A stretch of DNA of 64,000 bases from Diphasiastrum complanatum (Eukaryota > Streptophyta > Lycopodiopsida > Lycopodiales > Lycopodiaceae), in the NCBI GenBank assembly GCA_029204225.1, contig MU832242.1, positions 17,034-81,033 on the forward strand. Direction: 5' to 3'. Shown here one piece after another: positions 17,611 through 29,592 of the stretch; the stretch's first letter is position 1; the number at the start of each line of letters is the position of its first letter. Under the pieces are notes generated by a model. That model saw only the letters and a list, made by a program, of their open reading frames with translations. It had not been told where the DNA came from and made no database searches. Both the position numbers and the translations under genes were made by a program.

Positions 17611-18988
17611 TCAATGCTTTCTTTGAGTATTGACAGCTTCTTGTTGTTTTCTTCCTCTGAAATTTAATGGTTCCTCTTCAAGGCTTCGTATTTCTAGATT
17701 AAGGAGACATATTTCTCCATTTTTATTGCTGCTCGTGAAGATCGAACTGGTCCAATATGAACAACAACAATGAACAACATGAATTTCACGACTTAGCAGC
17801 CTGCCATGTATAAAGTGATATTGAATCTCAATGTGTTTGGTTCTCGCATGGAACACTGGATTCTTTGCTAGCTGAATGCCACTCTGACTATCACTATGTA
17901 AAGTCATGGGTCTCAACCATATAGCTTCATGTGCTGTACTACACATTGCCTTATACTATGCTTCTGTGGTGGATAGAGCAATTGTACTTTGCTTCTTACT
18001 AGACCAGGAAAAGCAACTACCACAAAACTAGAATACATACCATGTGGTGGATCTAAGATCATCATAGTCGCCTCCCCAATCCGCATCCACATAGCCACAC
18101 AACTCAGGTAAACCGTCATGCTTCCTGTAAATCAAGCCATACTCTGAAGTGCCTTTTACATAACGCAAAATGCGTTTAGCTGCCTTCCAATGTGTTTCCG
18201 TAGGTGCTGCCATAAACTGACTTACAATGCCAACAACATAGCATATATCTGGTCTAGTTGTTGTAAGGTAAATCAAGCTTCCTACTAACTGCCTAAATGA
18301 CTATGACTCTTCAAGCTTAGAAAGCTTTTTACCTAGTTCAATAGGAGTATTCACTGGTTTGCAATCCTGCAACCTAAACCTGTGCAGCAACTCTTTGACA
18401 TACTTTACCTGTGTTAAACCCACTTCGTGTCCTTTTTGCCACACCTCTATTCCAAGGCAATAATGCCTCAGGCTGAGATCTGTCATCTCAGATTGTTCCA
18501 TGAGGTCTTTCTTGATCATGTCTATCATCTCTTGATTATTTCCCATAATAATCAAGTCATCAACATAGAGAGTAATCAAAGCAACCATACCATCAAAGCA
18601 TAAGACATATAGATTTGGATCAGAATGTGTTTCACCATCCCCTTTGAATGAAAGTAGGCATCAATCCTGCTATACCATGCCCGTGGTGCCTGTTTAAGAC
18701 CATAAAGCACTTTTTTCAAGCGACATACTTTTCCTGTCCCTTCGCTACAAAGCCTTCAGGTTGATCCATGAACACCTCTTCTTCTAACTCACCATTTAGA
18801 AAAGCATATTTTACATCCCTCTGATGCAAAGGCCAACCAAAATGTGAAGCTAAAGCAACAAGTAGACGTCGAGTATTCCACTTACATACTGGCACAAAGG
18901 TCTCTTCATAGTCAATGCCTTTACTTGATGCATACACCAATCTTGCCTTGTGCTTTGCTATACTTCCATCTGCATGGTACTTAGTCAT
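17611..18988 (-). pseudogene. copia C RT and RNase H (broken)
   Basis: RT fragments hold KHKARLV, GIDYEETFVPV, DVKYAFLNGELEEEVFM, then, after a frame break near 18650, TLYVDDLIIMGN (catalytic YVDD kept, 18301-18588) and HYCLGIEVWQKG. RNase H fragments hold [34 protein letters not shown] and, near 17850, LHSDSQSGIQLAKN with TKHIEIQYHFI. The end (17611-17750) is degenerate and out of frame. Reverse transcription and RNA degradation would be the roles, but the frame breaks make this a pseudogene. Confidence 0.85.
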
Positions 18989-21195
18989 GTATACCCATTT
19001 GCAACCAATGGGTTTCTTGCCAACTGGTGGTTCTACTAAGTCTTATGTGCTATGCTTAGCAATTTACTCCATCTCCTCTCCCATGGCCTTGACCCAAATG
19101 TCATCATCCTTCGCTTCACCATAAGTTGAAGGTTCTTTGCTTTGAATAATGCTAGATAAGAGAGCATAATTTGCTTCATACCTTTCAGGTTGTGTCTTCT
19201 CTCTTGTTGATCTTCGTAGCTCTCCTTGTCTAGATGATCCTAGAAAGTCATTCATGTCGCGGCTCTCCAACAATATCTCAAACCACTTAGGGAGCTTCCT
19301 GTTAGGTGATCGGCTTCCTGGTGAAAATGTATCCCATTGTACATCCTTCTCCTTGCGTTTGTCACCTGCAACATCAATCCTTCTTGCACCAAAAGATTTG
19401 TCTCTACCTCTCCAACCTGTTTGAGGTTGAATAGTAGTATCTTGAGATGTATCCTCATATTCATCACTTGGAAGGTCAATGAATGGATCATCATCAGGAG
19501 GTAATTTCACTATACCATCTTTTCCACTGGATGTGTCTATCTTCTCAGCATTCTCATCTTCATACATCTTGGATTCATCAAAGATAACATCACGGCTTAC
19601 ATGGATTTTGTTTTTCATTGGATCAAAACATCTATAGCCCTTTACACGATCATCATATCCTAGGAATATACACTTGATAGCTTTCACATCAAGTTTACGT
19701 CTCTCTTCCTTAGGAATGTGTACAAAGGCCTTACATCCAAAGATTCGTAAGTGGTTCACCTTTGGCTTCTTCTTCGTGAATGCTTCCACAGGTGTTATCT
19801 TTGGTATTACAATGGTAGGACTTCTATTTTGAAGATAGACTACCATACTGCATGCTTCTGACCAAAAATCTTTTGGTAGTTTCATCTCAGCTAGCATAGA
19901 TCTGGCACTTTCCACAGTCGTACGATTCTTGCGCTCAACTACACCATTGAGAGCAGGAGTATGAGCTTGCATAAATTGTCTTTTAATCCCACATTGATCA
20001 AAAGATCATTGAAGTCATTAGACTTGTACTCACCTCCACTATCTGATCTTAGGACTTTGATCTTCCTACCTATCTTGCTATACTTCCATCTGCATGGTAC
20101 TTAGTCTTGTATACCCATTTGCAACCAATGGATTTCTTTCCAACCGGTGGTTCTACTAAGTCCCATGTGCTATGCTTAGCAATTGACTCCATCTCCTCTC
20201 CCATGGCCTTGACCCAAATGTCATCACCCTTCGCTTCACCAAAAGTCGAAGGTTCTTTGCTTTGAATAATACTAGATAAGAGAGCATAATATGCTTCATA
20301 CCTCTCAAGTTGTATCTTCTCTCTTGTTGATCTTCGTAGCTCTCCGTGGCTAGATAATCCTGGAAATTCATCCATGTCGCGGCTCTCCAACAATCTCTCA
20401 AACCACTTAGGGAGCTTCCTGTCAGGTGATCGGCTTCCTGGTGAAAATGTATCTCACGATACATCCTTCTCCTTGCATTTGTCACCTGCAATTTCAATCC
20501 TTCTTGCACCAAAAGGTTTGTCCCTACCTCTCCAACCTGTCTCTTGAGGTTGAGTAGTAGTATCCTGAGATGTATCCTCATGTTCATCACTCGGAAGGTC
20601 AATGAATGGATCATCATCAGGTGGTGTCCTCACTATACCATCTTTCCCACTGGATATATCTATCTTCTCAGCATCCTCGTCTTCATACATCTTGGATTCA
20701 TCAAAGATAACATCACGGCTTATATGGACTTTGTTTTCCACTAGATCAAAACATCTATAGCCCTTCACACAATCATCATATCCTAGGAATATGCACTTGA
20801 TAGCTTTCACATCAAGTTTACGTCTCTCTTCCTTAGGAATGTGTACAAAGGCCTTACATCCAAAAATTCACAAGTGGTTCACCTTTGGCTTCTTCTTCGT
20901 GAATGCTTCCTCAGGTGTTATCTTTGGTATGACAATGGTAGGACTTCTATTTTGAAGATAGATTGTCGTACTGCATGCTTTTGACCAAAAATCCTTTGGT
21001 AGTTTCACCTCAACTAGCATAGATCTGGCACTTTCCACAATCGTACGATTCTTGCGCTCAGCTACACCATTGAGAGCAGAAGTATGAGCTTGCGTAAATT
21101 GTCTTTTAATCCCACATTGATCACAAAGATCATTAAAGTCATTAGACTTGTACTCACCTCCACTATCTGATCTTAGGACTTTGATCTTCCTACCT
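18957..21195 (-). repeat. direct duplication of ~1.12 kb inside copia C
   Basis: Two head-to-tail copies, about 18957-20071 and 20077-21195. Each runs from gctatacttccatctgcatgg (RT start) to ttgatcttcctacct (integrase core, read on plus). The copies differ at scattered positions, a few per cent by eye, and by small gaps; for example the left copy has 'gatcaaaagatc' where the right has 'gatcacaaagatc', which breaks its frame. Integrase middle, integrase C terminus and RT start are therefore present twice. Confidence 0.9.
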
Positions 21196-22430
21196 GTTTG
21201 ATTTTTGACCAATGCTTTGAAGCTCTTGAAGTTGTCAAATGCATCTGATTTCTTCTTCAAGAAGTAGATCCATGTCTTTCGTGACATATCATCAATAAAG
21301 GTCATGAAATAGAAGGCTTTACCTAAGGACATGGTCCTCATAGGCCCGCATAAATCTATGTGGATTAAATCCAGGATGTTCTTTGCTCTTGCAACACCCC
21401 CTTTATTGAACTTCTCTTGATGCTGCTTCCCATATACACATGATTCGCACATCGATTTCAAGTGGTCTTCTATAGTAGGCAATCATGTTACCATCTCCAA
21501 TTTCCTCATCAAACTGAGGCTTCCCAAGTTCAAGTGACCAAGCCTCTTATGCCACAACTCAGTTTGCGATGGAATGGACAATACAAGTCCATGTTGCCCC
21601 TTGATTGTAGCATTCAACCTGTACAATTTTGTATTGGGCTCCCTTGCTCTTTGAACTTTTGGTTCACATCCTTCACAAAGCAACGATCATGGGCAAATTC
21701 TACTTTCAACTTTTGATCAGTTTTGACTCCAACAGAAAGTAGATTTTTTTTCAAACCTGGTACGTAAAGTACCTCCCTGATCATCCTACTTTTTCCATCA
21801 GGTAGTTGGATTGAAATGGTGCCTATCCCCTTGATCTTGCACACATCACCATTTGCTTGTGAAATGGACATTCCATTATCCAACACTTTCAAGCTACTGA
21901 ACCAATTCTTGTTACTTGTCATGTGTCTTGTGGCTCCACAAACATCTGATAGGGTTCTGCAATGCCGTATAACGCATTGTGCACCAGCTCCACATCACAT
22001 ATGCGCTCACCAATAGAATGCAGTTCATCCCTCATTGTCTTGTTTCTGGTCATGTACGTCTGAATGTGCTCTCCTTGCTTCATTCAGGCACTATTCAGCT
22101 TTGACATCAGAAACATGATTCTAGACGAATTTGACGTCTCGAATGCTCCTTTAGCACATCTCATGCCTGTCTGGGTGTAATAGCATCACAAATGTCAGTA
22201 ATGATGTGATCCTTCACTGACAAGTTAATGAAGGTCAAAGCTTTCCTCATCTTTTTGTCAAACACTTTGATATCTGTTTCATTTGGTGGCCTTCTCTCAT
22301 CACCTGTGACAACTTCCCACACGTCTTTCTCCATCAGTATGTTTTTCATTTTGAATTTCCACACTACATAGTTGGAAATCCCGTCCAATTTGCTACTTTC
22401 ACTCAAAATGGACTCTCCCATGTTTGCCAT
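20868..22430 (-). pseudogene. copia C gag, protease and integrase (broken)
   Basis: Gag at 22161-22430 starts MANMGESILSESSKLDG and has VVWKFKMKNILMEKDVWEVV, nearly the gag of element A. The rest of gag, with its zinc knuckle, is mostly missing: sequence passes quickly into the protease region TSNKNWFSSL...YVPGLKKNLLSVG (21922-21700). The GAG-pre-integrase motif ELWHKRLGHLNLGSL is at 21483-21683, and the integrase core at 20868-21482 contains LIHIDLCGPMRT (first Asp), VLRSDSGGEY (second Asp) and NGVAERKNRT (Glu). The integrase core itself therefore looks complete in the right-hand copy. Confidence 0.85.
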
Positions 22431-23697
22431 CGCAAAACTGCTTGAAATTTTTGTCGTAGGCTAAAAACAGTATGTCGAGGCCAATTGTGATGTCGAAGTT
22501 GAAAATAATGACCTACACTTTTTCCCTTACCAGGCCACTCGCCACTTTTCCACCTATTTGAAAGCCAAGTCGGCGTCGCCTTCCAAAATGCACTCGGTCG
22601 TCAACTCCCAACTACGTGCCCAATGGAATGGTGAAATCACTTTTGGCACACTCCGAACACTTTCTCCGCTGCAATCACTTTGTTTTGTTGTATCGTACTT
22701 GCAGGTAGAATCCAGGTGCCCTTCGTTTGGAGGTAGCCTTTCGTTTGGGTCAAAACAGACAATGGACCCAAAAATAGGAATTTTCCTTGTTTTTTAACTG
22801 TTTCTTCACCTTGAAGAAACTTCACACTTTACTTGTGAAGGGACCCAACTCCAATTTCAATATGAAGATTTTTAAAGAAAATAAAGTGCCCCTTGCACTT
22901 CTCTGCCCTTCGGGCCCACTTCACTTAATCCAATGATAGGTTTCAATCCTATGGTCTAGATGCAATTAATCCTATCCATCGATCGTTGTGAAGATTGATC
23001 TTGTGGACTTGGTTGCATCGGTGCGTTGAACTACACTCCTGAAGCTGTTGGACACTTACAAACGCTAGATGCTCCTCGTGGTTCCTCGTGTGCGACCTGT
23101 CCGCTCTTTCTTTCTCCTTCTCTTCCAAGGTTTTCTAGCTATGGCTGCCCTCAGAGAATGCTTATGGCTCCACGAATGAAGTGTGGCTATCCACGGCCAC
23201 TTCAGATCTGATAGAATTGATTAGGACACCCTCTTCAAAATTCTCACAGCTTTCAGAATGGTTCAGAATGGAGAGAAATCTCTGATTTTGTGCTCCCAAA
23301 TCCCAAACCAGGGTTTTTCACACAAATCTATTCTTTGCTTCCTATTCACAGTGTTCTGATAGGCCTATTCTCTTGCTCTAAGGTTGCCCTACTACTTGAA
23401 CTCTAATGCTTCAATCTGTTTGTCAAACGGTGTCCGATTGAATGCACACTGACTGTAAACACCCAATAGCTTGCTTCGAAATTTCAAAATTCTGTTTGCT
23501 GAGGTTCTGCTTCAGCTGACAACTCTTGTCTCTGAATCCTCACACAGTCTCAAGCTCATCAAGCTTTTGTGTGCTAAACTCTCTACAACAGTGTTTCTCC
23601 TTCCGTCTTTAACCCGCCGTAAACCCCGAACTCTCAGAAGACAATTCTCCCGAAGCTCTCTTCAACGACAATGTTGTATTGTGTACACTCCCTGTAC

Positions 23698-23710
23698 GGC
23701 TCTGATACCA
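23698..23710 (-). promoter_or_regulatory. primer binding site of copia C
   Basis: Plus-strand ggctctgatacca is the complement of the initiator tRNA-Met primer site. A 10-base spacer separates it from the LTR end at 23721. Confidence 0.85.
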
Positions 23711-23720
23711 ACTTAGAATT

Positions 23721-24373
23721 TGCTTCGAACAGGAACACAAATCATGCTACACAGTAACACAGACAGAAAACACTCTCTACAGCAAGCTCACATAGCAACT
23801 GTATTTCTCAAAATGAAATTACACTGTACATATAGTTGTTCACTCAGGCAACCCACGCATGACCCAGGTTGTCGTTGGCGGGATGTGTGTCCCGTCGACT
23901 TGCCTCGTGGTGAGGCAACTGATCCTTATCAACTGATAGGACCCACAGTACAGTAGCACAGTGATTCTACTTTAATTCTAACTCAAAATGCCAGTTGTCT
24001 GCATTTGAGACAATGCTTCTGCTACTGAGCCAGGTTCATCGTTGTTGATAAATGCCTAAGGGGTAAAACGATCAGGTACTTATCGATGTCGAGCAGATCT
24101 TCGAACAATAGTCAGTTTCGAAGTTGGAGAAGTCAATGATGGTGAACCTCGAACTTGAAGACCTCAAACTCGAAGAATTCGATGTCTATCATGCTTATGC
24201 TTCAGTTGATTGATTGTACAGACGTTCCACTTTAGAGAGTAAGGCTACAATGTCGTTGTGTATAGAGAGAGTACATATTTACATGGTATACTGGTGCTCA
24301 AGACTCGAATTCGAGTGACTCGAACTCGAATGACTCAAATGCGGGTGCGTTGGAGTGAAGCTTAATTCCAACA
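23721..24373 (-). repeat. 5' LTR of copia C
   Basis: On the minus strand it starts TGTTGGAATTAAGC at 24373 and ends TTCGAAGCA at 23721, then spacer and primer site, which gives a 653-bp LTR with TG/CA ends. No second copy is in the window, so its borders rest on the terminal dinucleotides and the primer site. Confidence 0.65.
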
Positions 24374-24889
24374 CTTTATTCTAGTAGATTTTATGCAAGC
24401 ATATTTTATGTAGTTGTACTATTATTATTTGTGGGTATTGGTACACTCTTTTGTCAAAAATTCCCTTGCTATTTAGCTATCTATCTTTTTTTGGTGCATA
24501 AGATGGCAATGATAAATGAGAAAAATATTGCACTTTTTCACATTTTTCAAAATGTTGTTGTCAAAATAATCTGAAAGGTACTTTGTTGCAATAAAAAGAG
24601 ACATTTTCTATGGTGATTGGTGAGTGCTATGATGAGCATTTTTCATGTGTTAAAACTCATTGAACTCATAAACTAAATGCCAACCTCCTACCATATGGCA
24701 TCCTTTGTTTGGGCACCTGAATGAATAAGCACTACACTTTGTGTTGAAGGAGAGGATGGTGAAAAAAATGGACTACCAAAGCAAGATTGAAGGCTTTTAA
24801 TAGGGGGATCGAGGTACTTCTTGACATTCATTGATAATCGTAATAAGAGAACCAAAATTTATTGGAGAATGCTCGAAGAGAAGAAATAG
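24374..24889. other. non-coding, nothing recognised
   Basis: AT-rich sequence between the copia C LTR and the copia D fragment. No gene, LTR or terminal inverted repeat was seen. Confidence 0.4.
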
Positions 24890-25560
24890 GACTAAAGAAG
24901 GGACATAAGAACCTAGGAGGAGGAGAACAATGATCATGCTAAGCATGAAAGCATACCAAGATCAAGGAGATGGAGACAACATCCTAAAATGTTTGACGAC
25001 ATAGAGCCACTAAGTTATGGACAGGCTAAAGAAAGTCCATAGAACAAAGCATGGATGAAGACAATGAGGGAGGAGCTAGAATTGATATGGAAGAATCAAA
25101 CTTGGGAATTCACTCCGCTACCAACGAGGAGGAAGGCAACTGGGAGGAAGTGGGTGTTTAAGGTTTAGTGAAATGGAAATGGACAAAGTGAGAGGTATAA
25201 AGCAAACCGTTGACAACATGCACAAGGAGATGTTTTGGATCAAAAGTTTGTTATTGGATTTCACTTGCTAGATCTTAAGAAGACCCCAATCATCTTTCGT
25301 GACAACCTTTCAACCCAAAGCAAGGCAAATAATATGGTTTTTCATGCAAGGAGCAAGCACATTAAGATTGCTCATCATTTTGTGAGTAATTGAGTGTTGG
25401 CCAAGGAGGTTGAGCTTCAACATGTTTTTTTCAAAAAATGTGTGGTGGGTGATATATTCACAAAACCTTTGGAGAAAGACCTATTTATTAGACATAGATT
25501 AGATCTTGGCATGTGTTCTAAATCTATGTTGATAATTGCAAGTATAGTTGAACAAGGAAG
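24890..25560 (+). mobile_element. copia D fragment: RT start fused to RNase H end
   Basis: Plus-strand translation shows the region before the RT and the RT start (EELELIWKNQTWEFTPLP, then GRKWVFKV and a stop near 25168). Near 25260 it jumps to the RNase H end (DLKKTPIIFRDNLSTQ, VFHARSKHIKIAHHFV, ELQHVFF, GDIFTKPLEKDLF). The catalytic RT body and most of RNase H are deleted. A region with 'gagggagagtgg' and 'tctataaatagc' at 25780-25810 may be LTR promoter sequence of the same element. Confidence 0.75.
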
Positions 25561-26589
25561 GTGAAACATTGTCAAATTGAGACCTAGTTTGTAAATATTT
25601 TAGATTGAACCTCACACACCTATAATGAATTAAAATATTATTATCTTCTATATTTTGACACTTTGAAAAAGTCCCAAACTTCAATACCCTTCAAATAGCA
25701 TTTAGTCCATGTAATTTAGTCATCATATTGGCCAATTTTGATAACAATGACTATTTTAGGGTAAGGAGCTTAGAGAGAGGAGGGAGAGTGGTCACTCCAA
25801 TCTATAAATAGCAGGTCTTATTCTGAAAAAGTTAAACCATTGTTTATTATTTGTTTGGTGATTGGAAGAATACTATTATATCTCATTTTGGCTCTCAATT
25901 ACATTGGTGTAGGAATTGTCTTGTGTGCTTGTTTGGTATGCACTTAGGTGATGATCTAATTATGATTTTGCTGATTTCAACCTAGCATTGCATCTTAATC
26001 CTAGCCCTAGCAAGCACAAAACGTGTAAAATAAAGTCACTGAGAACAACAAATGGCAATGCTTCTGCTCGCTAGCATCTTCAAGAGACAGGATAACCAAA
26101 TGGAATACAAACGAAATAACACGATTCATGATTATATCTTCAACAACTTTAGCTGGATGGAAATGATGACTGAATTATCCATTACTTGTTACAAAAAAGA
26201 AAACAGACATTAATGGCTTGTTTGGGGAGTGACCAAAAGGGAAGAGATTTGATTCAGAAAATTTATCAATAAAATTTAGCTGAAGACAAAAAATGGCTGA
26301 ACTATCCATGACTACTCATTACAAGGAAAAAAGAACATCCATGGCTTCTCAATTTGCAAACCGCAAATTAATCTGATAATATACGCCTTCAAGAAATTAA
26401 GTTCTGCTCCAAACAGAAGCATCTTCGTTTATTGCACAGAAGAAATCGCAAATTGTACATTGTAGTTCTAAAATCCCTCCATCACCACATATAAAGAATC
26501 TACGTCAGGCCTGCCACATAGAAGAATGCAAAACAACAACAAAATCTAACGACTTCGTAAGAATTGGTTCAATGCTGGGGGGCCACTAA
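25561..26589. other. possible LTR remnant, then 3' flank of the AN1 gene
   Basis: The left half may be 3' LTR of copia D: it follows the RNase H end and holds a TATA-like tataaata at 25802-25809. The right part should include the 3' untranslated region of the AN1 zinc-finger gene. No other gene was seen. Confidence 0.35.
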
Positions 26590-27390
26590 TCAGTGAGCGC
26601 TCACACTCTTTGTGGAAGTAACCGACGAGCTTGTAGCAGCGCTGCTGCTGCTGCTACTTGCACAGTCTGTGGCGCCCCTCTTTTCTAAAATATCCAGAAA
26701 TTTTAGAGCTTCCGAAAGCTTAGATGGATTTCTTCTTCCTTTAAAAGCAGAGCGACAAGTATGATCCACTGGGAATCTGTGCTTGAGGCAAATATCTTGA
26801 CTACATCCTTTGCAGTGGAATTTATTTGAAATCGTTAGGGCTTGATGGCATCCTTTCACAGGACATTTCGGCTTCTTCATCACTTTATCGTAGTTACTTG
26901 GATCGCAATTGCTGCTCATATGCTTCTCTAGAGTCAAATTAGGGTCTTCGCCAAAAACCTTTCGTACTGCAGAAGCGCAAGCCGGGCAGAGCACCACGCT
27001 TACGTCCTTCAAATCACCTTTTGGACAATTATGCGACATGTAGGAGCGGTGATCAAGACAAAACATCTGCAAGAGAGATTAAGTCCAAGTTTCATAACCT
27101 AGAATCGCAATAATATTGCCCACAAAACGAAAAGAAAGAAGAAAACCCATACGAAAACTACAATAACCACACTGCACAAACAAAAAATGGTTTCTACTAC
27201 AGAAAATCCTTGTAATTAAGCATCATATAAGTAAAATAAATCGATACTTCGCAAATAAAAAAGTCTCAGCATCTGAGAAGCTAAATACCTGAGAGCAGCA
27301 ATCGCATTTGAAGGGCAGAAAGTCGAGCTGATTACAGGATTCATGGCTGCAGTGACTGCCTAATTCGGGAAATGCCTCAGTGCCGCCCAT
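26590..27390 (-). CDS. double AN1 zinc-finger protein (stress-associated protein, SAP11/13 type)
   Basis: Two exons, 27289-27390 (34 codons, starts [11 protein letters not shown]) and 26590-27066 (158 residues plus stop), joined at GT/AG borders in phase 0 to 192 residues. Residues 14-50 form the first AN1 finger (CSHESC...FKCDCC...FCLDHR...HNC) and about 104-140 the second (CPVKGC...[16 protein letters not shown]...HTC); all expected Cys/His ligands are present. The linker contains [10 protein letters not shown] and NCDPSNY, a pattern typical of plant SAPs with two AN1 domains (animal ZFAND2 relatives). The C terminus is a Ser/Ala/Thr-rich tail after [11 protein letters not shown]. Plant SAPs are linked to stress responses and ubiquitin-related binding; the exact role of this one is inferred only from family. 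Confidence 0.93.
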
Positions 27391-28655
27391 AGGCTCAACC
27401 AGATATCTTTCAGCTAAAATTTACAGATATAGGATCCACCTTAAAGAAGAATACTAAAAGATGAGAGGATCGTGAGTATCCGAATTCTCGAAGGTTGCAG
27501 AGGAGTGCCTGTTCTGTACTGAAGGAGGTACAACAAGAAATGAAGGCGGCATAGCAATTTATGCATGGATCGTGGAATATGGGAGAAGAGACGGAGGAAA
27601 GGGGAAGGAAGAGGAGTATACTTGGGCTCTACTCAAGGGGGGCTGGGTTAAGGACCAAGGGCTAAGGGCGGTATAGTGGTTCTGCCTTTCATAAATAAGT
27701 CGTCGGCCTTTGTTTGTCAAAGCATGCCTCAAGCATTTTATACTATAGTTTTTTTTTTATGTAAAGGAATCAAATTCACCGGTATCAACGTAAAGGGCAA
27801 CCCAATTATGCCCCCTTGCTCGGCCTTAGGTTTTGGCTCATCCTACAAAGGGGGCAAGCGAAAATTTAAGGCGAGGCAATGAAAGGGGCAGAGTGGGCTG
27901 CCCTCCTACCCGTTCCATGGTATTATAGGCCATGTTGGCGTTTTCCCAAGCCATTCTAAAATTTTTCAAGGCCATTTTATACTTTCCGCATTTATCTTCC
28001 TAGTGCCTCAATTCTACCTTATATAAATCACTCTCATGTATGGCAAAAGGGCCACCACAGATTATGAAGTATATGGTAACCACATTGTTGGACAGGTAAC
28101 AGATTTTATTTCGAGTTTGGGTATTAAAGTTTCTTTTTTCTTATACCAACAAGGTCCAAGTAATGCACATTTAAATAAAATCATATCAGCCAGAATAAAC
28201 ACGAGCATGGTATATGAGTCCAAGAAAAGTAAAAATCAGGCTAGAATTGCAACAATTATACCAACGCATTATCAACCTGAGTATGAATGTGTGTGTGTGT
28301 GTGTGTACACATATACATACATATCTATGAAGGGCATAATTTTCCAAAGGATAAGTTGTAGTTTTTGAAAAGCATATTGGGGGTACAAAGTTGATACTAG
28401 GCTTACCTTGTATACTTAGCCACCAATGATAACCACCAAGGGATCCATGAATATATGGAATCTTGATATGAAATGTATTGAGGATTGTGTGTAGAGCCGA
28501 GGGATGACAACGCATATGAATATGATATCCATACAACCTCCCATGGTAGCTCTTATATGCAATTGAGAAGCAGAGCCATTCCCCCCCCCCCCCCCCCCAA
28601 ATATTTTATTAAATTTCTACATTTTTTTCCCTCAACATGGAGTGTATGAGAGAGA
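27391..28655. other. AN1 gene 5' flank and intergenic DNA
   Basis: Contains the upstream region of the minus-strand AN1 gene. No other gene was seen. A short GT run lies near 28290-28306 and a poly-C tract at 28581-28598. The stretch ends in atgagagaga, the target site of copia E. Confidence 0.4.
28581..28598. repeat. poly-C tract (18 C)
   Basis: Eighteen consecutive C bases, a G-quadruplex-capable or slippage-prone homopolymer. Its exact length may be an assembly artefact. Confidence 0.85.
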
Positions 28656-29438
28656 TGTCGCGAAACGGCTTTTGCTTCGTTGTCGCGAACGATTTTGTGT
28701 CTTTTGAATTTTCTTTTGCGCGGAAGCTTCACAGGAACCTAGACACGCGACTGCACATCACAAAACACATTTCATTCTAGCAATCAAGACAGATGGCACA
28801 AGACGAGGAGATGCCCGAAAATAGAGCGATCAATTATAAGTTTGATTTTTAGAGCAAGATGGTCATTGTCTCGCTCGTTGGCGGAATGACGCTCTGCTCT
28901 TTCGCTATGTTATGCTCATTGGAGACTTTCATGCACAGCTCTCTCGTTTCTAGTCTTTTTCATTTTCTGCTCTACTCTCTATGTCTCTCTCAGTATTACG
29001 GAATTTTTTTTTTTGTTGATCCAGAAAGGGATCGTTTATATCTCCATTGTGTGGAGTTTACAAGATAGTTAAACAGAGAATTACAAGACTAGTTAACGCT
29101 AACCAACTAATCAGTTACTCTCCGTCGTTACTACTCGTTTTAGCTAGGCGTGAAGTTTGAGACTCCAAGCCCGTTGAGCTGCCAGCTGGCAGCACGAAAG
29201 ATTCCCCTTCGTTTCCTTTTGTTTCTTTCGTGTCTTCTCATTTTGCGTCGCTTTGAGGGTTTTTGCGGTCCTAGAGGTATGTTTACGATTTGCAAATGCT
29301 TAGCGAATCGTTCGTCTTTCGTTTGTTCTGGAAGCACGCTGACTTTCATGAATTGTTTCGCGAATCGTTCGACCTTCGATTCAAGACTCGTTGACTTCTA
29401 CGTTGCGGCAAAGTGGCAAGAGTTCACCATTTCTGACA
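28656..29438 (-). repeat. 3' LTR of copia E
   Basis: 783-bp copy matching 39423-40195 along its length. It starts tgtcgcg on plus and ends ctgaca, followed by the polypurine tract. Confidence 0.88.
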
Positions 29439-29592
29439 CTCCCTCTTGATCCTTGCAGCTTTGCATGTTTAATCCAATTGCCTTTTTTTACTTGTCAAAG
29501 AGTGGCTTGTCGAGCGGCTTCGTGAGCAGATCTGCAATCATGTCTTCTGATTTCATGTATTGGACCTGGAGCTCTCCTTTTGAGATTAAATC

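Larger units (their letters stand above)
17611..24373 (-). mobile_element. Ty1/copia retrotransposon C with internal tandem duplication
   Basis: Minus-strand order: 5' LTR 23721-24373, PBS 23698-23710, leader, gag from 22430, protease near 21920, integrase 21482-20868 and its C-terminal part 20810-20390, first RT start (20393-20075), then a second integrase/RT-start copy (20071-18957), RT (18988-18301), RNase H (18276-17611). The same family as element A. No 3' LTR follows the RNase H, so the 3' end is truncated. Frame breaks occur at most domain borders and a small RT deletion gives ARLVYASSKG where ARLV-KGY is normal. Confidence 0.87.
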
